Below are positions 55,301-62,221 of a stretch of 64,000 nucleotides of DNA, one piece after another; positions within the stretch are counted from its first letter, which is position 1, and each line of letters begins with the position of its first letter. Both the position numbers and the translations under genes were made by a program. A model generated the notes under the pieces. The model was not told the origin of the DNA and did not search any database. It was given only the letters and a program-made list of their open reading frames with translations. Location of the stretch: positions 175,043 through 239,042 of the forward strand of contig NZ_WTFT01000012.1 in NCBI RefSeq assembly GCF_009861505.1, read 5' to 3'. This DNA comes from Pseudomonas izuensis. GTDB taxonomy: Bacteria > Pseudomonadota > Gammaproteobacteria > Pseudomonadales > Pseudomonadaceae.

Positions 55301-56360
55301 AGATGAAGTGCTGAAAAAAGCGGCGCCTACCGAGTTGAAAGCCGAGTTCATCCAGCATGAATTCCAACGGTTGCACGCCTTTTGTCTGCTGATCTATCTC
55401 GCCAGTATCGCGATGTGGGTCGTGTTCGACCTGATCATCAGCTACCTCGGTGGCCAGGGGTTTACCTGGCTTTCAATGCTGTTTATCGGGCTCTTTGCGA
55501 TCTTCGCGATCATTCTGATGTTCACCCGCAAGGCCCGTCATTTCGATGTACTGAATCTGCTGTTTGCCTTCACCATCACCCTTGGTGTTCGCCTTTTGAT
55601 TGAAGGCCTTCCCGAAGATTTACAGCCGGCCTGGCTGATACTGGCCGCCACGAGCATCTTGTACAGCGCCTCCATGTTGCCGCTGGGCCGCGGGTCTTTT
55701 TTCGGCACGCAGATCATTGCCTGGCTGATGCTCAATCCTTTCTTCGACAGTGATGTGGCGGTGTTCGACCTCAGGGGCATGCTGATGGTCTGCTACATGG
55801 GCTTTTTCTGTGCGCTGACCCTTTATGTTTTCCTCACCCTGCGCAAAGCCAAGCTCTATAACTTCATCGTGTCCAGGCTGCTGCTGGACCAGGCGTACCT
55901 CGACACCCTCACCGAAATCCCCAACCGCCGCTCGTTCATGACCCGCGCCGACAAACAGCTGCACGCCGTCCCGCGCGAGCACGACCATTACCTGGCGATG
56001 ATCGACATCGACAACTTCAAGAAGGTCAACGACGTCTACGGCCACGACATCGGCGATGAAGTGCTCAAGCGCATCGCGGCGAACATCAAGGCGGTGATGA
56101 GCCACTTCGAGTACGCGCGCCTGGGTGGCGAAGAGTTTGCGATTTACCTGGCCGGGGTGCGCCGCGAAGATGTCGAGGCCCTGGCCGGTGAACTGTGCCG
56201 GGTGGTGCGCGAACAACCGAGCCGGCACCCGGTGACCATCAGCATCGGCCTGGCCAGGGTGCTGGAGGGCGACACCCTGAATCAGGCGTTGGTCAAGGCG
56301 GATGCGGCGTTGTATGAGTCAAAACATACGGGGAAGGATCGGTATACCTTTCATCAGTGA
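55284..56360 (+). CDS. Membrane diguanylate cyclase (GGDEF)
   Basis: 358 residues. Six hydrophobic segments fill about residues 25-185; a GGDEF domain follows (about 195-355) with the active-site motif GGEEF at 281-285. The allosteric RxxD inhibition site expected just before GGEEF is absent. It makes c-di-GMP at the membrane. The start at 55284 (MYKTIEDEV) lies 17 bases inside the DUF4434 gene, so the two are coupled. A cyclase built into the operon for a glycosyltransferase with an MshEN-type c-di-GMP domain suggests a local signal to its own glycan machine. Confidence 0.9.
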   Translation: MYKTIEDEVLKKAAPTELKAEFIQHEFQRLHAFCLLIYLASIAMWVVFDLIISYLGGQGFTWLSMLFIGLFAIFAIILMFTRKARHFDVLNLLFAFTITLGVRLLIEGLPEDLQPAWLILAATSILYSASMLPLGRGSFFGTQIIAWLMLNPFFDSDVAVFDLRGMLMVCYMGFFCALTLYVFLTLRKAKLYNFIVSRLLLDQAYLDTLTEIPNRRSFMTRADKQLHAVPREHDHYLAMIDIDNFKKVNDVYGHDIGDEVLKRIAANIKAVMSHFEYARLGGEEFAIYLAGVRREDVEALAGELCRVVREQPSRHPVTISIGLARVLEGDTLNQALVKADAALYESKHTGKDRYTFHQ

Positions 56361-56385
56361 GGTTTGTAGCGCTTTCCCGGCCGCC

Positions 56386-56450
56386 TTCGCGAGCAGGCTC
56401 ACTCCCACAGGTGAATGCATTTCAAATGTGGGAGTGAGCCTGCTCGCGAT
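56386..56450. repeat. REPIN 11
   Basis: Inverted units TTCGCGAGCAGGCTCACTCC and GGAGTGAGCCTGCTCGCGAT bracket about 27 bp between the cyclase and the convergent LysR gene. Confidence 0.88.
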
Positions 56451-56454
56451 GCTT

Positions 56455-57321
56455 CTAGCCTTTTTTCACACGCTCGATGTATTTGTTCACTGCCGGAGAT
56501 TTCTCAAACCGCCGGTGAACCAGCGCCAGCCACGACGACGCATCGCAATCCTCGATCTGCCGATACACCACATTCGGCAAACTCACATGGCCGACCACTG
56601 ACTCCGGCACCACCGCCACGCCCTGCCCCAGTGACACCAGGGCAATCACCGCCACCAATCCACCGGGTTGCGCCCCCAGTTTCGGCACGAAATCGCCCTG
56701 ACTGGCGACTTGCAAAGTGCCGACAACTTGTTCGGGGAGAATGAAGTTTTCGTTTTGCAGATGTGCCGAGTTGATGACCGGCAAGCGGTTCAGCCATGAG
56801 TCCACCGGCAACGCCAACACAAAGCCTTCGTCGATCAGGCGCACAGCCTCGACCCCTTCCGGCAAGGCCAGCGGGCAGCGGATGTAACCCAGATCGAAGC
56901 GCCCTTCGAGGATCATGTTGGGCAGGCTGGCCATGGGGCTTTCCCGCACATTGAGGCTGACATCCGGGTATTGGCCGGTAAAACCCTGCACCTGTTTTTG
57001 CAACAGCCCCGAATACACAGCTGAGGCCACGTAACCCAATTCGATATGGCCGATGTCGCCGCGGCCGGCGCGTTGGGCGTTGCGCTGGGCCGACTCGAAC
57101 TGCCGAACCGTGGCCTCGGCCTCGATCAGCAATGCCGCGCCGGCTTCGGTCAGGCTGACATCCCGCACCTGGCGCAGAAACAGACGCGTCCCCAGCTCCG
57201 CTTCCATGTCCTGAATCTGCCGGGTCAAGGTCGGCGGCGCAATGCCCAGTTGCTCGGCGGCACGGGTGAAATTGCGCTGCCGGGCAACGGCAAGGAAGTA
57301 GCGGAAGTGGCGAATGTCCAT
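56455..57321 (-). CDS. LysR family transcriptional regulator
   Basis: 288 residues. The HTH is MDIRHFRYFLAVARQRNFTRAAEQLGIAPPTLTRQI, followed by the linker helix and effector domain (about 90-285). The ATG at 57321 follows an in-frame GTG two codons earlier; GAG precedes the GTG by 5 nt and the ATG by 11, so either may be used. It is divergent from the MFS gene (103 bp between starts) and is the likely regulator of it. Its effector is unknown. Confidence 0.88.
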   Translation of the reverse strand: MDIRHFRYFLAVARQRNFTRAAEQLGIAPPTLTRQIQDMEAELGTRLFLRQVRDVSLTEAGAALLIEAEATVRQFESAQRNAQRAGRGDIGHIELGYVASAVYSGLLQKQVQGFTGQYPDVSLNVRESPMASLPNMILEGRFDLGYIRCPLALPEGVEAVRLIDEGFVLALPVDSWLNRLPVINSAHLQNENFILPEQVVGTLQVASQGDFVPKLGAQPGGLVAVIALVSLGQGVAVVPESVVGHVSLPNVVYRQIEDCDASSWLALVHRRFEKSPAVNKYIERVKKG

Positions 57322-57424
57322 CGGCACGTTAGCTCAAAGGTAATGAAGTGATGATAGCGGCCTAACAACAGCAGGATCCGCCAGCGGTAAGCTGGGCGCA
57401 ACCTCACAGTAGAGAAGCCCTGCC

Positions 57425-58969
57425 ATGCCCGTCAAACCCAATGTGAGTCCCCGTCTGACCTTGCTCACCGCCTCTGCGGTGTGCTCGCTGATCGTGCTCG
57501 ACACCAACATCGTCGCCGTTACCTTGCCCAGCATCGCCCGGGATCTGGGGGCGAATTTCGCCGACATCGAATGGGTCGTCAGCGCTTACATGCTGGCCTT
57601 CGCTGCCTTGCTGCTGCCCGCCGGAAGTCTGGCTGACCGCTTTGGCCGGCAGAAAACCCTGATGTGGGGCCTGGGCATCTTCATCCTCGCCTCGCTGGGT
57701 TGCGGTGCGGCACCGAACGCCCTGTTTCTCGACATCGCCCGTGCGATCAAAGGCGTCGGCGCTGCGCTGTTGCTCACCTCCGCGCTGGCCTCCATCGGCC
57801 ACACTTTCCACGACGAAGTGGAACGGGCCAAGGCCTGGGCGTTCTGGGGCGGGTGCATGGGCGTGGCCATGACGGCGGCGCCGACCCTGGGCGGCCTGAT
57901 CACCGAATACGTGGGATGGCGCTGGATTTTCTACCTCAACCTGCCGGTCGGCCTGTTCCTGATGATCATGGTGTGGCGTGCAGTGCCGGAGTCCCGCGAT
58001 GCCCAGGCGGCGCGCCTCGACCCTTGGGGCAGCCTCGCCTTCAGCGCCAGTCTGTTGTGCCTGATCTGGGGTTTGATCGAAGCCAACCGGATCGGCTGGA
58101 ACAACCCCGCCACCTACGCCCGCCTGGTGGGTGGTGCCCTGTTGCTGGGGTTGTTCGTGGTGATCGAGCGCCTGCAGCAACGGCCGATGATCGATCTGCA
58201 ACTGTTCAGGCATCCGCGCTTTATCGGCGCCCTGCTTGGCATGTTCTCCTACGCCGCGTGCGCCCAGGTGATGATGACCCTGCTGCCGTTCTACTTGCAG
58301 AACGGCCTGGGCTTTACCGCCATTTGCGCCGGGTTGGGCATGTTGCCCTTTGCCGTGACCATGTTGATTTTCCCGCGCATTGGCGTGCGGCTGGCAGGAC
58401 GCGTAAGCCCCGCGAACATGATGGCGATCGGGCTGACGCTGGTAGGCGGCGGCAACCTGCTCAGTGCCTGGGCGGTCAACTGTGGCGGTTACCTGCCCTT
58501 CGCCCTGGCGATTGCCGTGACCGGTGCCGGCGCCGGGTTGCTCAACGGCGACACCCAGAAAAACATCATGGCCTGCGTGCCTCGGAGCCGTACCGGCATG
58601 GCGTCGGGAATGAGCACCACCATGCGCTTCAGTGCAGTGATGCTGGCGATCGGGGTGTATGGCGCCTTGCTGTCGGGTCATAGCGAACAGCTGCTGCACG
58701 ACCATCTGTCGGCACAGGGCGGACAGTGGCTCGAACACACACAAGGCGTCGCCTCGCGGGTAGTGGCCGGTGACATGCTGGCCGCGATGAGCCTGCTGCC
58801 ACAAGCCGCACGGCCGGTAGTCGAACCGCTGGCGCGCCAGGCGTTCGTCGGAGGCTTCAGCCTGTTGCTGTGGGTTGCGGGGCTGGCGGGATTACTCGCT
58901 GCGCTGGTAGTCGGTACGCTGATGCGCAATCCGATCCCAACGCCTCACACGGCCTTGGTGCTTGAGTGA
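57425..58969 (+). CDS. MFS transporter, DHA2 (14-helix) type
   Basis: 514 residues. The start MPVKPNVSPRLTLLTASAVC precedes a first helix with VLDTNIVAVTLPSIARDLGA, and the motif A loop is GSLADRFGRQKTLMWGLG. The length and 14 hydrophobic segments fit the DHA2 family of drug/toxin exporters. The transported compound is unknown. It is divergent from the LysR gene and followed by the old-yellow-enzyme gene after 99 bp with its own promoter. Confidence 0.9.
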   Translation: MPVKPNVSPRLTLLTASAVCSLIVLDTNIVAVTLPSIARDLGANFADIEWVVSAYMLAFAALLLPAGSLADRFGRQKTLMWGLGIFILASLGCGAAPNALFLDIARAIKGVGAALLLTSALASIGHTFHDEVERAKAWAFWGGCMGVAMTAAPTLGGLITEYVGWRWIFYLNLPVGLFLMIMVWRAVPESRDAQAARLDPWGSLAFSASLLCLIWGLIEANRIGWNNPATYARLVGGALLLGLFVVIERLQQRPMIDLQLFRHPRFIGALLGMFSYAACAQVMMTLLPFYLQNGLGFTAICAGLGMLPFAVTMLIFPRIGVRLAGRVSPANMMAIGLTLVGGGNLLSAWAVNCGGYLPFALAIAVTGAGAGLLNGDTQKNIMACVPRSRTGMASGMSTTMRFSAVMLAIGVYGALLSGHSEQLLHDHLSAQGGQWLEHTQGVASRVVAGDMLAAMSLLPQAARPVVEPLARQAFVGGFSLLLWVAGLAGLLAALVVGTLMRNPIPTPHTALVLE

Positions 58970-59010
58970 CGTGCAGATGTAGGCTTCGACCTGCTCGATT
59001 CATTGCCTGC

Positions 59011-59041
59011 TTGACATTAAAGCTGACTTTAAGCTTAGCCT
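59011..59041 (+). promoter_or_regulatory. MerR-type promoter of the old-yellow-enzyme gene
   Basis: TTGACA (59011-59016) and TAGCCT (59036-59041) are 19 bp apart, too far for free RNA polymerase. The spacer holds the inverted repeat TTAAAG-CTGA-CTTTAA (59017-59032). A 19-bp spacer with a centred palindrome is the hallmark of promoters activated by MerR-family regulators through DNA twisting. No MerR gene lies in the window. Confidence 0.7.
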
Positions 59042-59068
59042 CTCCCCATCACTGATGAGGAGTCAACT

Positions 59069-60292
59069 ATGTCGCCCTTCCAAACATTGAATCTGCCCAA
59101 CGGCCAGATTCTCGGCAATCGCATCGCCAAAGCCGCGATGGAAGAAAACCTGGCCGACAGCGACCAGGCGCCCGACCGCGCGTTGTTGCGCCTGTATCAA
59201 GCCTGGGCCGAGGGCGAAACCGGGCTGCTGTTGACCGGCAACGTGATGATCGACCGTCGTGCCATGACCGGTCCTGGTGGTGTGGTTTTGGAAGACGAAC
59301 GCCACCTGGACCGCTTCCGCCAATGGGCCAGCATTGGCCGGGCCGGTGGCGCGCACTTCTGGGTGCAACTCAATCATCCGGGCCGCCAGACCATGGCCAA
59401 CCTCGGCCAGCAAGCCTTGGCGCCTTCTGCAGTGGCGCTGGATCTGGGTCAGTTCTCGAAGATGTTTGCCGAGCCCAAACCCATGAGCGAAGCCGACATC
59501 GAGGACGTGATCCGACGTTTCGCCAACAGCGCGGCACTGGCTGAAAAGGCCGGTTTCACCGGTGTGCAGATTCATGCCGCGCACGGCTACCTCCTCAGCC
59601 AGTTCCTCTCGCCGCTGACCAACCGTCGCACCGACCGCTGGGGCGGCTCGCTGGAGAATCGCGCACGCTTGCTGCTGGCGGTGGTCGACGCGGTACGCAA
59701 TGCCGTATCGCCGCAGTTTTGCGTGGCGGTGAAACTCAACTCGGCGGACTTCCAGCGCGGCGGCTTCGATGCCGACGACGCCCGGCAAGTGATCCAGTGG
59801 CTCAACGAGCAACAGATCGACCTGCTGGAGCTGTCCGGGGGCAGCTACGAAGCACCGGCCATGCAAGGTGAAGCCCGTGATGGCCGGACCCTGGCCCGGG
59901 AAGCGTACTTTCTGGAAATGGCCGGCGATTTGGCCAGCGTGGCGCGCATGCCGGTCATGGTGACGGGCGGGATCCGCCGCCTGGCGATTGTCGAACAGGT
60001 ACTCGACAGCGGCATCGCGATGGCCGGGATCGGCACCGCGCTGGCTGTTGAACCGCAGTTGGTCAAACACTGGCGCGAAGGCCAGAACAGCCATCCGCAG
60101 CTACCGCCGATCCGCTGGAAGCGCAAACCGCTGGCGGCACTGGCAAGCATGGCCGTGGTGAAGTTCCAGCTCCATCGCTTGAGTCGCGGGCACAAGACCC
60201 GACCCCAGGTGTCGGCGTTGTGGGCGTTGATTCTGGACCAGTTGTACATCGCCCGGCGGACCCGGCAGTATCGGCAGGCGATGGGTAAGTAA
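59069..60292 (+). CDS. NADH:flavin oxidoreductase (old yellow enzyme family)
   Basis: 407 residues, FMN-binding TIM barrel. Motifs: the start FQTLNLPNGQILGNRIAKAAM, the substrate-site HAAHGYLLSQFLSPLTNRRTDRWGGS (about residues 170-195) and the C-terminal FMN-phosphate loop MVTGGIRRL. It reduces activated alkenes (enones, quinones) with NAD(P)H. A TGAGGAG ribosome site precedes the ATG by 7 nt. It is monocistronic behind a MerR-type promoter. The MFS gene upstream on the same strand may share the stress theme, but has a separate divergent promoter. Confidence 0.9.
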   Translation: MSPFQTLNLPNGQILGNRIAKAAMEENLADSDQAPDRALLRLYQAWAEGETGLLLTGNVMIDRRAMTGPGGVVLEDERHLDRFRQWASIGRAGGAHFWVQLNHPGRQTMANLGQQALAPSAVALDLGQFSKMFAEPKPMSEADIEDVIRRFANSAALAEKAGFTGVQIHAAHGYLLSQFLSPLTNRRTDRWGGSLENRARLLLAVVDAVRNAVSPQFCVAVKLNSADFQRGGFDADDARQVIQWLNEQQIDLLELSGGSYEAPAMQGEARDGRTLAREAYFLEMAGDLASVARMPVMVTGGIRRLAIVEQVLDSGIAMAGIGTALAVEPQLVKHWREGQNSHPQLPPIRWKRKPLAALASMAVVKFQLHRLSRGHKTRPQVSALWALILDQLYIARRTRQYRQAMGK

Positions 60293-60322
60293 TTCAAAAT
60301 TTTTGGCGGCTGATACACCGCT

Positions 60323-60387
60323 TTCGCGAGCAGGCTCGCTCCCACAGAGGAATGCATTCCAAGTGTAGGAGCGAGCCTGCTCGCGAT
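60323..60387. repeat. REPIN 12
   Basis: Inverted units TTCGCGAGCAGGCTCGCTCC and GGAGCGAGCCTGCTCGCGAT bracket about 25 bp between the old-yellow-enzyme gene and the chelatase gene. Confidence 0.88.
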
Positions 60388-60412
60388 GAGGCCCGCACAC
60401 ACAACACAGCAC

Positions 60413-62076
60413 TCAGCCCGGAAACAGCTCATCGATATGCCGATACTCAGCCTGCATCTGCGCAGCCAACACCCTGCTGCGCCCAAGCCGAATGGGCCCG
60501 CGCTCGATGTCGATCACTAGCCCCGGACAGTCAATGGCGGGCAACGCTGCCCATTCCTTCAACCGGCCATCGGTCAATACCAGCAAGCGCTGCTGCTCCG
60601 CCGGAAATCGCTTTTGCCGCGAAGCCAGCCACTGCCCCGCTTCACCCAGCGCCGCCAGCAACGGCGTGCCACCCCCTGCGCCGAGCCCATCGAGCCAGTG
60701 GCGCAAACCACTGGACGCTTTCAATCCTTGCACCTGCCACTTCGGCACGGCACCGCTGGCCGTCAGCAGGGCCAGACGCGCGCGTTGGCGGTAGGCGTCA
60801 TCGAACAGATTCGCCAACAACCCTTTGGCGTCACTCAAGGATTGATGACGGCGGGTCGAGGCGGAAGCATCGACGATCACCAGCCACAACTCATGGGGCG
60901 AACGGGTGCGCAGTTGAAAAAGCACATCGGTGCGCTGACGTGGGCGGCCATTGAGCAACGTGCCGGGCCAATTGATCGAACCGCTGCGGGCGGTGTGACG
61001 CTTGCCCTGCCTGCCGTTGTCCAGTCGTCCGGCGCGGGGTCTGGCATTCGCCCCCGCGTCAGATCGAGGGCGAATGCCTAGGGCTTTTTTGGCCAGCTCG
61101 GCACTTCACGCCGGGCGCCGGTCGGCAGTGCCTGGGCTGGCATTTCTCCCCATTGGCCCTGGCCTTCGCTCGGGTTGGCAGTCTGCTTCGATGGCGACGG
61201 GTTGGGCGGTGATGCCGGTGGCGTGTGCTCGCGACGACGATGACGCAAGGCAAACTCCGCGACCGCGTCGATGTCTTCCTCGGCAATGGCGCCCGCTCCG
61301 CGCCAGGCGGCATGGGCACGGGCCGCGCGCAGCCAGACCAGATCGGCGCGCAAGCCATCGACGCCGGCAGCGAAACAACGCTCGGTGATCTGCCCCAGCG
61401 CTGCATCGTCGAGGGGAATGCTGGCCAACGCACTACGCGCCGTCTGGCAACGCTCGCGCAAGGATTGCTGCTGGCGCTCCCACTCAGCGCAAAAGCCTTG
61501 TGGATCGCTGTCGAAATCCAGACGTCGACGAATGATCTGCCCCCGTTCAGCCGGTGCAGTGTGCCCGCTAAGGGCGACGTTCAAGCCAAAACGGTCGAGC
61601 AGCTGCGGACGCAGCTCGCCCTCCTCCGGATTCATGGTGCCGATCAGCACGAACTTCGCCGAATGCCGATGGGAAATGCCGTCGCGCTCCACCAGATTGG
61701 TGCCGCTGGCGGCGACGTCGAGCAGCAGGTCGACCAGGTGATCCGGCAGCAGATTGACTTCATCGACGTAAAGCACACCGCCATCGGCCTTGGCCAACAC
61801 GCCGGGGGAAAATTGTGCGCGGCCTTCGCTCAGGGCAGCATCCAGGTCGAGGGTGCCAACCAGGCGCTCTTCGGTGGCGCCCAATGGCAACGTGACGAAC
61901 TGGCCACTGGCGAGCAGGTCTGCCAAACCTCGGGCCAGGGTCGACTTGGCCATGCCACGCGGGCCTTCGATCAATACACCGCCGATTTTCGGGTCAATGG
62001 CGGTCAGGTACAACGCCAGTTTCAAGTCGTCGGCGCCGACCACGGCGGAGAGGGGGAAATGCGGGGTGTCGGTCAT
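60413..62076 (-). CDS. chlD: Chelatase medium subunit (ATPase plus VWA), made by -1 frameshift
   Basis: 554 residues if the ribosome slips back one base at 61084. The N-terminal 331 residues are those of the ATPase product below; the -1 frame then runs without a stop for 223 codons to 60413. The C-terminal part is a von Willebrand A domain with the MIDAS motif DASAS (Asp at about residue 403) and later TDGRLKEW. The VWA frame has no ATG anywhere between the slip site and its conserved part; only a TTG at 60958 could start it. This layout equals ChlD/CobT-type medium subunits, which with CobN insert cobalt into hydrogenobyrinic acid diamide. See the frameshift signal at 61043-61090. Confidence 0.8.
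61043..61090 (-). promoter_or_regulatory. Programmed -1 frameshift signal (slippery site plus stem)
   Basis: The heptamer A AAA AAG (61090 to 61084) is in the correct phase of the ATPase frame (codons CCA AAA AAG). Five bases later a perfect 11-bp stem begins: GGCATTCGCCC (61078 to 61068) pairs with GGGCGAATGCC (61053 to 61043), loop 14 nt. The zero-frame stop TAG (61080-61078) lies immediately after the slip site and overlaps the base of the stem. All parts match the known bacterial -1 signals such as that of dnaX. Confidence 0.85.
61078..62076 (-). CDS. chlI: Chelatase small subunit (AAA+ ATPase), zero-frame product
   Basis: 332 residues ending at TAG 61080-61078. AAA+ ATPase of the magnesium/cobalt chelatase type: Walker A GPRGMAKS (38-45), Walker B LYVDEVNLLP, sensor/arginine region LLDRFGLNVALS. 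A Pro/Ser-rich linker near 285-320 leads to the slip site. This is the I/CobS-like subunit, which forms rings with the D/CobT-like subunit. The start is the ATG at 62076 (MTDTPHF); an upstream TTG two codons before is less likely. REPIN 13 lies between it and cobN. Because the same mRNA also gives the longer ATPase-VWA protein, both subunits of the motor can come from one gene. Confidence 0.88.
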   Translation of the reverse strand: MTDTPHFPLSAVVGADDLKLALYLTAIDPKIGGVLIEGPRGMAKSTLARGLADLLASGQFVTLPLGATEERLVGTLDLDAALSEGRAQFSPGVLAKADGGVLYVDEVNLLPDHLVDLLLDVAASGTNLVERDGISHRHSAKFVLIGTMNPEEGELRPQLLDRFGLNVALSGHTAPAERGQIIRRRLDFDSDPQGFCAEWERQQQSLRERCQTARSALASIPLDDAALGQITERCFAAGVDGLRADLVWLRAARAHAAWRGAGAIAEEDIDAVAEFALRHRRREHTPPASPPNPSPSKQTANPSEGQGQWGEMPAQALPTGARREVPSWPKKP

Positions 62077-62121
62077 TATCAAATCTCGGTCATGGTCGGT
62101 GATCTCACAAACACCGTCATC

Positions 62122-62209
62122 CCTGTAGGAGCGAGCCTGCTCGCGATGGTGTGTCAGCTACATTAATGTCAACTGACACACCATCGCGAGCAGGCTCACT
62201 CCTACAGGG
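62122..62209. repeat. REPIN 13
   Basis: Inverted units TGTAGGAGCGAGCCTGCTCG and CGAGCAGGCTCACTCCTACA bracket about 46 bp, which themselves hold an inverted pair GGTGTGTCAG/CTGACACACC. Its inner sequence closely resembles that of REPIN 14, 1.4 kb away inside cobN. Confidence 0.9.
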
Positions 62210-62221
62210 GTTCGTGGTGTT

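Noticed and set aside
57404..58804. 466-codon minus-strand frame opposite the MFS gene
   Set aside because: Its His/Gln/Gly-rich, low-hydrophobic sequence is the mirror of transmembrane codons; the plus-strand MFS protein is clearly the gene.
60413..62076. Sequencing error or simple pseudogene frameshift in the chelatase gene
   Set aside because: The slip heptamer in exact phase, the 5-nt spacer and the perfect stem together are unlikely by chance, and both reading frames are otherwise intact.
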